24,832 nt of DNA from the NCBI GenBank assembly GCA_964504645.1, contig CAZDGB010000072.1, positions 1 to 24,832 on the forward strand, read 5' to 3'. The notes under the pieces were generated by a model that was given only the letters and a program-made list of their open reading frames with translations, ran no database searches and was not told where the DNA came from. Below are positions 6,899-13,379 of this stretch, in pieces. Both the position numbers and the translations under genes were made by a program. This DNA comes from CAZDGB01 sp964504645 (GTDB lineage: Bacteria; Planctomycetota; Planctomycetia; Planctomycetales; Planctomycetaceae). Numbering within the stretch: position 1 is the first letter of the stretch; the number at the start of each line of letters is the position of its first letter.

Positions 6899-7174
6899 AT
6901 GCTAGACACCATTGCCAAATTCCCGGAGGCCGCGATCAGCATGGAGACGGACGGGCCGCCGGCGTATGACAGCGGGCGCGTCATCCTCAGGGGCGATCCG
7001 GACGGCTTCCGCTGGCTGGCGGGCGTGCTGCTCAAGATGGCGGATGATGTCGATGACCCCTCGAATCCGGCTCACAGGGGATGGCATCTCGTCTTGGGCG
7101 ACGAGACCACCGCCCAATTGCGGCTGGCGGAGGATTTGCGGCTATCGTTGAATTGCCATCCGAAGGGCGAATAA
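6899..7174 (+). CDS. Hypothetical protein, 91 residues (possibly immunity-like)
   Basis: ATG 6899 lies about 8-10 bases after GGGAG within repeat A. The product, MLDTIAKFPEAAISMETDGP and onward, is soluble and acidic. GRVILRGDPDGFRWLAGVLL leads into KMADDVDDP, then GWHLVLGD and a C-terminal amphipathic helix. The arrangement of a strand, a glycine turn, a long helix and a final strand containing a histidine recalls small Imm32-like immunity proteins, but I cannot confirm that by eye. No toxin gene is adjacent. The frame extends upstream of ATG 6899, but that part runs over the divergent membrane gene and looks non-coding. Confidence 0.6.
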   Translation: MLDTIAKFPEAAISMETDGPPAYDSGRVILRGDPDGFRWLAGVLLKMADDVDDPSNPAHRGWHLVLGDETTAQLRLAEDLRLSLNCHPKGE

Positions 7175-7196
7175 ACCGCCGGGCGGGAGGATGGGG
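7175..7196 (+). repeat. Repeat B, copy 2
   Basis: A 22-base match to 5821-5842 with one difference, containing the palindrome CCGCCGGGCGG. It begins directly after the stop codon of the 91-residue gene and precedes the DinB gene by 30 bases. Confidence 0.7.
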
Positions 7197-7226
7197 GCGC
7201 GGTTTCGCCAGCCAAAAAGGAAAGCC

Positions 7227-7697
7227 ATGTCCTCGATCATTCATTTGCAAGAACTGGCGCGACAAGTTCGGGACAGCACACTGCAAGCCTTAGGCCGCGC
7301 GGAAGAATCCTGGTTGCTGTGGTCTCCGCCAGGAACCGACAATCACATCCTTTGGCATGCGGGGCATGCGCTCTGGGTTCAGGATATCTTGTGTATTCGG
7401 CCTTTGTCTGGGGCGACGGAACTGCCTGACGGTTGGAGCGAAGTCTTTGGTTCAGGAAGCAAACCGGCCCAATCCGCGACCACTTGGCCAAGTCGCCAGG
7501 AAGTTCGGCAGCGGCTTGAGGCGCAACTCGAACGGATCTTGAAACTCCTGGATGAGCACGCCGAACGAGTCCATCGTCTGGAGCCGAACTCTCCGAACGG
7601 CTGGGGTCTGACGAGAGGGATCATCCACGGCTGGCATGACGAAGCCAAACACAATGGAGAGATGAATTTGCTCGCCAAGCTGTGCCGCCGCGGATGA
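7227..7697 (+). CDS. DinB family protein
   Basis: A 156-residue protein. I chose ATG 7227 over the in-frame ATG 7191 because AAGGAA lies 6-8 bases upstream of it and the upstream ATG falls inside repeat B. The protein is all-helical in appearance, starting MSSIIHLQELARQVRDSTLQ. WHAGHALWVQD (H44, H47) in helix two and GIIHGWHDEAKHNGEM (H134, H137, H142) in the last helix give the metal-binding histidines of the DinB/YfiT four-helix bundle. Such proteins are metal-dependent transferases or hydrolases acting on bacillithiol-like or unknown substrates; the substrate here cannot be inferred. It stands between repeats B and C. Confidence 0.82.
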   Translation: MSSIIHLQELARQVRDSTLQALGRAEESWLLWSPPGTDNHILWHAGHALWVQDILCIRPLSGATELPDGWSEVFGSGSKPAQSATTWPSRQEVRQRLEAQLERILKLLDEHAERVHRLEPNSPNGWGLTRGIIHGWHDEAKHNGEMNLLAKLCRRG

Positions 7698-7719
7698 GCG
7701 GATGCGCCGCGAGGTATTT

Positions 7720-7750
7720 CCCGAAAACTAATTTTCGGAATTCACAATTC
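7720..7750 (+). repeat. Repeat C, copy 2
   Basis: A 31-base match to 6030-6060 with one substitution (CCGAAAACTAATTTTCGG here). Upstream of it a short frame reads MRREVFPEN and a stop, echoing the PELFPEK tail of the 65-residue gene at copy 1. This suggests that a relic of a related gene end was carried with the repeat. Confidence 0.75.
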
Positions 7751-7913
7751 GAGGAGGGCAGTGACATCACTACCGGCCCGAGGATGGCCAACAGATTTCC
7801 GGTTCACACGACAAAACCATCAATATTTCTTGCGATTTCCACACTCGTGTGACAAAATCTGGCCCGCCTCACGGAAGGACACGGAACGGACTCTACTGGA
7901 AAGGACTCTGCGC

Positions 7914-8759
7914 ATGCGTTTCTCTTTGGCAGTTCTGCTGGCAACTTCTTTTTCTCTCTTGTCGGGACTTGGCGTTGCGGCCGATCAAAACCCCGATGTG
8001 AAGCAAATCCAGGGGAAATGGGAAGTTGTGGAACTGGTGGAAGACGGCAAAGTCATTCCCAAGGAGGCGATCCGGGAATGGCTGCCGTCGGGCGGTCAGT
8101 TCGAAGTCGCCGAGAATGCGATCATTTTCGTTTCGCCGCACGATGGGAAAAAGCACGTCAAAGTCTTCTCTTTGGATGCCACGCAGTTTCCCAAAGGGAT
8201 CGATCTCAGCACGCGCGAGAAGAAAGACGGCACGGGCATCTATCGTTTCGATGGAGAACGATTGATCGTCTGCTTCTCGGACCCGGAGGAATCTCAGCGT
8301 CCCACCGAATTCTCCGCCAAGGAAGGGTCGAACAACGTGCTGATGACCTTGCAGCGCATGGGTAAGCCATCGGCTCAACCGGCTCCCATCAAGATCGAGC
8401 CCTCGGGCAACACGGCGAAAGTTCTGACCGATGCCCAGGTCAAAGAGCTGCTGAAGGGAACCTGGAGGTACGCCGACAAGGTGGGATCGCTGTTCGTGAC
8501 CTTCACGCCCGAGGGGACCTTCAGCACGGTGCGAGAAGTCAAAGAAATTCGCGTCTTTCAGAAGGTCTTCGTCCAGTCGCCGGTCTCCACGGGGAAGTGG
8601 AGCATTCAAAACGGGACCTTGACGTTCCACATTCAGACTTCCGTCCATCCGGATCGGGTCAACAAGCGGTTTGATTTCTCGGTGCGTTCGATCACGGACC
8701 GAGATTTCATTTTTGTGGACTACATGGGGCGAGTGGGGCAGGCTTCCCGAGTTCGATAG
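7914..8759 (+). CDS. Secreted TIGR03067-family protein
   Basis: A 281-residue protein. The frame extends upstream to 7761, but ATG 7914 is preferred: AAGGA lies about 10 bases upstream and the product then begins with a clean Sec signal, MRFSLAVLLATSFSLLSGLG, cleaved near VAADQ. Residues from about 30 (VKQIQGKWEVVELVEDGKVI) carry the G-x-W-x-V-V start typical of TIGR03067, a domain expanded in Planctomycetes, followed by FDGERLIVCFSDPEESQRP. After a proline-rich linker a second domain begins (LLKGTWRYADKVGSLFVTFT, then TGKWSIQNGTLTFHIQTS), which resembles lipocalin-like lipoprotein domains. It is probably exported; function unknown. A hairpin follows the stop. Confidence 0.8.
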   Translation: MRFSLAVLLATSFSLLSGLGVAADQNPDVKQIQGKWEVVELVEDGKVIPKEAIREWLPSGGQFEVAENAIIFVSPHDGKKHVKVFSLDATQFPKGIDLSTREKKDGTGIYRFDGERLIVCFSDPEESQRPTEFSAKEGSNNVLMTLQRMGKPSAQPAPIKIEPSGNTAKVLTDAQVKELLKGTWRYADKVGSLFVTFTPEGTFSTVREVKEIRVFQKVFVQSPVSTGKWSIQNGTLTFHIQTSVHPDRVNKRFDFSVRSITDRDFIFVDYMGRVGQASRVR

Positions 8760-8762
8760 TCG

Positions 8763-8790
8763 GAGAGGACGATGCGAAATCGTCCTTCTC
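8763..8790 (+). terminator. Hairpin just downstream of the TIGR03067 gene
   Basis: AGGACGAT (8766-8773) pairs with ATCGTCCT (8779-8786) around a 5-base loop, and flanking GAG and CTC can extend the stem. It starts 4 bases after the stop codon. No run of T follows, so an intrinsic terminator is possible but not typical. Confidence 0.45.
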
Positions 8791-8792
8791 TG

Positions 8793-8926
8793 CTGGAGGG
8801 AGAAGGTGGCCGAAGGGGCCGAAGGCCGGATGAGGGGGAGGTGACCGACGTAATTTCGTCCTTGCACACGTTCCTTATCAGTGGCATCCCCCTCACCCCC
8901 GGCCCCTCTCCCTCCAGGGGAGAGGG
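8793..8926. repeat. Inverted pair of GGAGGGAGA / CCCCCTCACCC intergenic repeats
   Basis: A left arm from CTGGAGGGAGA (8793-8803) to GGATGAGGGGGA (8828-8839) is mirrored by a right arm from TCCCCCTCACCC (8887-8898) to CTCTCCCTCCAG (about 8906-8917). The right arm also closes its own hairpin, CCCCTCTCCC with GGGAGAGGGG. Sequences of this kind recur between genes in many GC-rich bacterial genomes. No protein is encoded. With the promoter region to 9167 this accounts for the gap between the TIGR03067 gene and ispE. Confidence 0.7.
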
Positions 8927-8985
8927 GAGCAAGAAAAGCCGAAATCCGCGACCATACGCTCGATGCTTCCGGCTCAAGTTCCCTC

Positions 8986-9014
8986 TTGACGAATTTCCCC
9001 GGACGGCGTAGCAT
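8986..9014 (+). promoter_or_regulatory. Candidate sigma-70-type promoter for ispE-spoVG
   Basis: TTGACG (8986-8991) and TAGCAT (9009-9014) are separated by exactly 17 bases. This lies about 150 bases before the ispE start, just after the repeat block, in the only sizeable non-repeat gap upstream of the operon. The call rests on motif spacing alone. Planctomycete promoters are less well defined than those of E. coli, so it is tentative. Confidence 0.4.
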
Positions 9015-9167
9015 CGCCGTCATCATCAAGATGCGAGAATGCGTCTGTTCTTATCGATCTAGTTGAACGTCCTTTCTACGTTTTCGAGTCTTTGTCCCGA
9101 GTGACGTCCGTCGGAGCAGACGCGACGCCTTCGGTTCTGTGTCAAAGCGAGCGAGTCACAGGATGTG

Positions 9168-10079
9168 ATGACCATGCTCTGCCGCCGGACAGCATCGTCA
9201 CTGGTGGCGCAGGCGCCCGCGAAACTCAATCTGTTTCTGCGGGTGGTCGGCAAGCGTCCGGACGGCTATCACGACATCGAAACCGTGATGACCGCCATCA
9301 ACCTCTACGACACGTTGATCTTCCGTCCCGCCCCCGACGGCCGGATTCGGCTCTCGGTGCGTGCGAGCGGGCCGTGGACCCCGAGCGGCGGGCAGCCGGA
9401 GATTCCCGCGGATCCATCGAATTTGGTCTATCGCGCCGCGGCGCTGCTGCAGCAACACGGCAATACGAGCGACGGCGTCGACATCACATTGATTAAGCGG
9501 ATTCCGTCCGCCGCGGGTTTGGGAGGCGGATCGAGCGATGCCGCCGCGACATTGGCGGCTTTGAATCAATTTTGGTCGTTGGGGATGGATCGGCAGAATC
9601 TCTGCGAATTGGCAAGCCAGCTCGGGAGTGACGTGCCGTTCTTTCTCGGGCCGACGAGTACAGCGATTTGCCGCGGACGCGGCGAGATCATTGAGGCGTT
9701 TCCCGCACAAGCGGGATTGGCGTTCGTGATTGCCAAGCCGAATTCCGGGTTGTCGACGCCGGCCGTGTATCGGGAATGCCGGCCCGAACCTGCGGGAGCG
9801 GAACTTGGTCCGTTGTGCCGCGGGTTGGCGGCGGGGCGGGCGGAGGTCGTGGCGCGGCATTTGCGGAACGATCTCGAATCCCCTGCGCGGCGGCTGAATC
9901 CCGACGTCGAGAGGCTTTCGTGCCTATTTCGACAGCAACCGGTGCGCGGTCATCAACTCAGCGGGAGCGGCACCGCGTACTTCGGGGCTTGCGATTCATT
10001 CCGCCAGGCGACGGCCGTCGCCGCCCGGCTGCGTCATCAGGGTATTCCGTGGGTGTGTGTGGTTCAGAGTCGTAGTTAG
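9168..10079 (+). CDS. ispE: 4-diphosphocytidyl-2-C-methyl-D-erythritol kinase
   Basis: About 303 residues. IspE phosphorylates CDP-methylerythritol with ATP in the cytoplasm, a step of the MEP route to isoprenoid precursors. All GHMP-kinase motifs are present: APAKLNLFLRVVGKRPDGYH near the N-terminus, the ATP loop IPSAAGLGGGSSDAAA near 112-127, GSDVPFFL near 154, and the C-terminal LSGSGTAYFG near 267. A GTG (9165) and two ATGs (9168, 9174) cluster at the start; I chose 9168 for its distance from AGGA at 9160-9163. spoVG follows 22 bases downstream in the same direction, the same neighbour order as in Firmicutes, which supports co-transcription. The length is normal for the family. Confidence 0.93.
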   Translation: MTMLCRRTASSLVAQAPAKLNLFLRVVGKRPDGYHDIETVMTAINLYDTLIFRPAPDGRIRLSVRASGPWTPSGGQPEIPADPSNLVYRAAALLQQHGNTSDGVDITLIKRIPSAAGLGGGSSDAAATLAALNQFWSLGMDRQNLCELASQLGSDVPFFLGPTSTAICRGRGEIIEAFPAQAGLAFVIAKPNSGLSTPAVYRECRPEPAGAELGPLCRGLAAGRAEVVARHLRNDLESPARRLNPDVERLSCLFRQQPVRGHQLSGSGTAYFGACDSFRQATAVAARLRHQGIPWVCVVQSRS

Positions 10080-10101
10080 CGGGCTGAACGGAGTCCAGCC
10101 A

Positions 10102-10734
10102 ATGGAAATCACCGAGATTCGCATCAAGCTGATGGACGATCCGCAGGACCGGCTGCAAGCCTTCTGCTCGATCACGTTCGACCACAGCTTCGTCATTCGC
10201 GACCTGAAGATCATTCAGGGGACGAAAGGCTCGTTCGTCGCGATGCCCAGCCGCAAGCTGACCGACCGCTGCCCGCGGTGTTCGGCGAAGAATCACTTGC
10301 GGGCCCGCTTCTGCAGCGATTGCGGGGCGAAGCTCCGCGACGACCGGGCCCTCAAAGACGACGACGGCCGGGCGAAGCTTTACGCCGACATCGCCCATCC
10401 GATTCATTCCGATTGCCGCGACCAGATCCAGCGGCGGGTGATCGCCGCGTACGCCGAGGAAGTCGAGAAATCGAAGCTGCCCGGCTACCTGTGCACCTAC
10501 GACGACTACGGCGAAGATCGCTTCGCGGCGCTCAGCGAGGAAAGTGAAGAGACGCTCGATTTGCCGCGGATTATTCCGGTCGATGATTCAATGCGCCGCC
10601 GGGATTCCGGCGCCGTATTGCCGCAGCCGCACGCCATTGCGGTGACGGGCAATCATCGCGGCACATTGCAGATGGCGGTCGTCAATCCGTCCGAGAACGC
10701 GGACGACGAACCGTTCGGCGCGGGCTTGGTCTGA
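10102..10734 (+). CDS. spoVG: SpoVG-family regulator with zinc-ribbon insertion
   Basis: A 210-residue protein from ATG 10102, with GGAG about 8 bases upstream; SpoVG is usually 85-100 residues. Residues 1-52 match SpoVG (MEITEIRIKLMDDPQDRLQA, then FVIRDLKIIQ and FVAMPSRK). The SpoVG core then breaks off, a Cys4 zinc ribbon follows (C57-x2-C60-x10-C71-x2-C74, in CPRCSAKNHLRARFCSDC), and SpoVG resumes at YADIAHPIHSDCRDQIQRRV (94-113). A C-terminal tail of about 90 acidic residues is not part of classical SpoVG. SpoVG proteins bind DNA or RNA and act as global regulators. The ribbon interrupts the domain at the point that carries nucleic-acid contacts, so it may change target recognition. Downstream of ispE, as in Bacillus. 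Confidence 0.88.
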   Translation: MEITEIRIKLMDDPQDRLQAFCSITFDHSFVIRDLKIIQGTKGSFVAMPSRKLTDRCPRCSAKNHLRARFCSDCGAKLRDDRALKDDDGRAKLYADIAHPIHSDCRDQIQRRVIAAYAEEVEKSKLPGYLCTYDDYGEDRFAALSEESEETLDLPRIIPVDDSMRRRDSGAVLPQPHAIAVTGNHRGTLQMAVVNPSENADDEPFGAGLV

Positions 10735-10758
10735 AAAGAGTCGCGCACGAAACAAGCG

Positions 10759-10846
10759 TTGGGTGGCACGCCCTGAGTCCTCGAAGGGCGTGGTGGACGT
10801 GCGAAACCACGCCCTTCGCCAAGCCTCAGGGCGTGCCATCCGAATC
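10759..10846. repeat. Palindromic repeat D, copy 2
   Basis: The second copy of the element at 4316-4406. The outer arm GGGTGGCACGCCCTGAG (10761-10777) pairs with CTCAGGGCGTGCCATCC (10825-10841). The inner arm CGAAGGGCGTGGT pairs with ACCACGCCCTTCG. Both stems are nearly perfect, better preserved than in copy 1. It fills the gap between the convergent spoVG and DUF4177-like genes, so it could also end transcription from both sides. Confidence 0.85.
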
Positions 10847-10848
10847 GA

Positions 10849-11145
10849 TCACTTCGCGCGTTTCGCGGTGACTTCGACGCGCTGCGTGAGGATGTGCGTC
10901 TTGCCGTCGGGCGTCTGGTCGATGAGCGTGTCGACGGAGATGACGTTGAAGACTTCCCAGCCGTCGCGGCTCAGTTCCGTTAACTTCGGCGTGAGCGAGC
11001 CGAGATCGACGGATGCGGTCTGATACTCCCATCCGGCCGGCTGCGGCGCGGCGATCGCCGTCGGCGTGCCGAAGAGCCGGTATCCCGCGAGGACAGCCAA
11101 CGCTGCCAGACAGAGGACGAGCCAAGGGAACTGCGAGCGAGTCAT
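10849..11145 (-). CDS. Membrane-anchored or exported DUF4177-like protein
   Basis: A 98-residue protein from ATG 11145, with AAGGAG 6 bases upstream on the minus strand. The frame continues far upstream as an out-of-phase shadow of purB, which is not coding there. The N-terminus MTRSQFPWLVLCLAALAVLA is a signal or anchor. The rest carries GWEYQTASVDLGSLTPKLTE, then LSRDGWEVFNVISVD, the W-E-Y ... L-N/T-x-L-x-x-x-G-W-E pattern of DUF4177, and ends TQRVEVTAKRAK. DUF4177 is a small domain of unknown function. It lies 14 bases after purB in the same direction and may be transcribed with it. Confidence 0.78.
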   Translation of the reverse strand: MTRSQFPWLVLCLAALAVLAGYRLFGTPTAIAAPQPAGWEYQTASVDLGSLTPKLTELSRDGWEVFNVISVDTLIDQTPDGKTHILTQRVEVTAKRAK

Positions 11146-11159
11146 GACATGCTCCTTGG

Positions 11160-12593
11160 TTAAACGCGCAACTCTTCCGTTGATGTGCCGGATAGTGTGC
11201 CGGCATAGCGCCGGCGAATCGGGCCAATCACGTCCGCCACAAATCGATCCACCTGCTCCGGCGCGCGGCCGATGAAACGGCGCGGGTCGACCGCCGCGGA
11301 TAAGTCCGCTTTCGCAAAGGCGGGATCGGTCCGCAGCCGTTCGATCAAATCGTTGTCGCGGCCGTGTTCTTTCACTTCGCGGGCGGCGGCCTGGCTGTGG
11401 ACGCGGATGCGTTCGTGGAGTTCCTGCCGGTCGCCGCCGGCCTGCACGGCGGCCATCAGGATTTCCTCGGTCGCCATGAACGGCAATTCTTCGCGGAGAT
11501 GCTTCTCGATCATCTGCGGATAGACGACCAAGCCGTCGACGATGTTGCCGTAGAGGATCAGGATCGCGTCGGACGCCAGGAACGACTGCGGGATCGTGAG
11601 CCGGCGGTTGGCGCTGTCGTCGAGCGTCCGCTCCATCCATTGCACGGCCATCGTCTGCGCGGCGGAGCTTTGCAGGCTCGTCACGAAGCGGGCCAGGCTG
11701 CACATCCGCTCGGACCGCATCGGGTTCCGTTTGTAGGCCATCGCCGACGAGCCGATCTGCTCGGCCTCGAACGGCTCTTCGATTTCCTTGCGGCTTTGCA
11801 GCAGGCGGATGTCGGTCCCCGCCTTGTGCGCCGATTGGGCGATGCCGGACAACACGTCCAGCACCTGCGCGTCGATCTTCCGCGAATAGGTCTGACCGGT
11901 GACGGCATACGCCGCATCGAAGCCCATCTTCGCACAGACGCGGCGATCGAGTTCTTCGACCTTCGCGTGATCGCCGTGAAATAACGCGAGAAACGTCGCC
12001 TGCGTGCCGGTCGTGCCTTTCACGCCGCGAAGTTTGAGCGAATTCAAACGATGTTCGATTTCTGCGAGGTCGAGAACGAGATCGTAACACCACAACGTCG
12101 CCCGCTTGCCGACCGTCACAGGCTGCGCCGGCTGCAAATGCGTGAAGCCCAGGCACGGCAACGCGCGCTGCGCGGCGGCGAACTTCGCCAGATGATCGAT
12201 TACGCGGACGAGCTTGTTCCGCAGGAATTCCAGGCCCTGCCGCATCAGCAATAAATCGGTGTTGTCGGTGACGTAGCAACTCGTCGCCCCGAGATGAATG
12301 AGGGGCCGGGCCGACGGGCAGACCTCTCCGTAGGCGTGGACGTGAGCCATCACGTCGTGGCGGAACTTCTTCTCGTACTTCGCGGCAGCGGCGAAGTCGA
12401 TGTCGTCGACGTGCGCCTTCAGTTCGTCGATCTGCTCCAGCGAAATATCGAGACCGAGTTCCCGCTCGGCCTCGGCGAGCGCGATCCAGAACTTCCGCCA
12501 CGTCGCATGCTTGGTCTGCGGCGACCAGAGGGCGCTCATCTCGCGCGAGGCGTAGCGGCCGATGAGGGGGTTGTCGTACACGTCGAGAGACAA
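11160..12593 (-). CDS. purB: Adenylosuccinate lyase
   Basis: A 477-residue cytoplasmic enzyme that releases fumarate from SAICAR and from adenylosuccinate, two steps of purine synthesis. The fumarase/aspartase signature GSSAMAYKRNPM spans 281-292. HLQPAQPVTVGKR (152-164) and HLGATSCYVTDNTDLLLM (100-117) are the other two substrate-binding regions. The length matches the family. The start is TTG at 12593: there is no ATG nearer than codon 19, the first residues (YDNPLIGRYASREMSALWSP) belong to the conserved N-terminus, and AAGGA lies 7 bases upstream. The gene is divergent from nothing nearby; the toxin gene upstream runs the same way and ends 22 bases before it. Confidence 0.95.
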   Translation of the reverse strand: MSLDVYDNPLIGRYASREMSALWSPQTKHATWRKFWIALAEAERELGLDISLEQIDELKAHVDDIDFAAAAKYEKKFRHDVMAHVHAYGEVCPSARPLIHLGATSCYVTDNTDLLLMRQGLEFLRNKLVRVIDHLAKFAAAQRALPCLGFTHLQPAQPVTVGKRATLWCYDLVLDLAEIEHRLNSLKLRGVKGTTGTQATFLALFHGDHAKVEELDRRVCAKMGFDAAYAVTGQTYSRKIDAQVLDVLSGIAQSAHKAGTDIRLLQSRKEIEEPFEAEQIGSSAMAYKRNPMRSERMCSLARFVTSLQSSAAQTMAVQWMERTLDDSANRRLTIPQSFLASDAILILYGNIVDGLVVYPQMIEKHLREELPFMATEEILMAAVQAGGDRQELHERIRVHSQAAAREVKEHGRDNDLIERLRTDPAFAKADLSAAVDPRRFIGRAPEQVDRFVADVIGPIRRRYAGTLSGTSTEELRV

Positions 12594-12615
12594 ACGGCGT
12601 CCTTCGGGTCTGGGG

Positions 12616-13017
12616 CTATTTCAAGAGAATGGTGAATCCGGCCTGTTCGAAATGATGGTCGGCGGTGAGGGCTTCGGTGAGTTCTCGGTCCTGCATTACC
12701 ACAAATGAAAGACAATCAGTGAGGGACCAAGATTTATCGGGACGTTCATCGTACAATCGCCCGGCGCGTTCCCATTCCGCGTAGGAGGCGTGAACGACGT
12801 CGACTTCGGAGCTATCAAACAAATAATCGACAAACGGCATGAAGCACGAACGCTGTTCGTTTCGCGACAACCAATTGCCGACCTCTGTCAACACCGCGGT
12901 CGTCGTGACAAATTCGCCAGCGAAATCCTTGGTGAAGTTGCGTGCCAGTTCGGCGTATTGATCGCGTTCCAACAGCAACGCAAGGTAGTAGCACGTGTCA
13001 GCGAAGACGACTCTCAT
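12616..13017 (-). CDS. VapC-type PIN-domain toxin
   Basis: A 133-residue protein from ATG 13017. The acidic quartet of PIN ribonucleases is visible: D7 (VVFADTCYY), E45 (VLTEVGNWL), D101 (SLTDCLSF) and D120 (ALTADHHFEQAGF). The length is typical of VapC. Such toxins cut tRNA or other RNA and are held in check by a partner antitoxin. The start overlaps the stop of the upstream gene by ATGA (13014-13017), the usual translational coupling of antitoxin and toxin. The target RNA cannot be inferred. The quartet is intact, so the toxin appears functional. Confidence 0.88.
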   Translation of the reverse strand: MRVVFADTCYYLALLLERDQYAELARNFTKDFAGEFVTTTAVLTEVGNWLSRNEQRSCFMPFVDYLFDSSEVDVVHASYAEWERAGRLYDERPDKSWSLTDCLSFVVMQDRELTEALTADHHFEQAGFTILLK

Positions 13018-13265
13018 GGCAATTTCGGCGTGCCGTACAGATAGTGGTCGTGATTCACCGAAGAGTCGGCCGGCATGTCTTTCACGATCCCCGCAAACTT
13101 CATCAATCCTTCATGAAAGGTCGGCTGGCCCTCCTTGTTCTCCAACGCAGCCGGCTGCTCGGTCCCCCGCTGGAGGATATGCACCTTCACCTCGGTCCCT
13201 TCCGGCAGCGATATCCCGGCGGGAAGAACGATTTTCCCGTTTTGAACCGTGCCGATGATCATCAT
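13014..13265 (-). CDS. Antitoxin of the VapC pair (DUF104/AF2212-like)
   Basis: An 83-residue protein from ATG 13265 (a second ATG follows at once). GGAG lies 5-8 bases upstream. The N-terminus MMIIGTVQNGKIVLPAGISL followed by PEGTEVKVHIL matches small AF2212-like (DUF104) antitoxin strands. The C-terminal half (HEGLMKFAGIVKDMPADSSV, ending YLYGTPKLP) is probably the toxin-wrapping tail. Upstream in the same frame the reading continues as a shadow of the transaldolase gene and is not coding. A TACAAT (minus strand, 13327-13322) may be a -10 site. Antitoxin first, four-base overlap, then toxin is the standard order. Confidence 0.8.
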   Translation of the reverse strand: MMIIGTVQNGKIVLPAGISLPEGTEVKVHILQRGTEQPAALENKEGQPTFHEGLMKFAGIVKDMPADSSVNHDHYLYGTPKLP

Positions 13266-13379
13266 GGCCGCTCCAGACTGGAAGCAAAAGAACGAGGGTG
13301 ATTCCAACTGTCTGTTCGGGTATTGTAACAAGGTAAGGATCGTTTGTGGATTTCCACTTCTTGAGGATGACTGGTCATC

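Noticed and set aside
5361..7750. CRISPR array
   Set aside because: Repeats A, B and C are only two copies each, widely and unevenly spaced, with genes in between.
5361..7750. Classical integron cassette array
   Set aside because: No integrase gene and no pair of consensus attC end boxes could be found; genes also lie on both strands.
11146..12501. Upstream part of the 550-codon minus-strand frame ending at 10849
   Set aside because: It overlaps purB in another frame; only the last 98 codons, with their own AAGGAG and signal peptide, are a gene.
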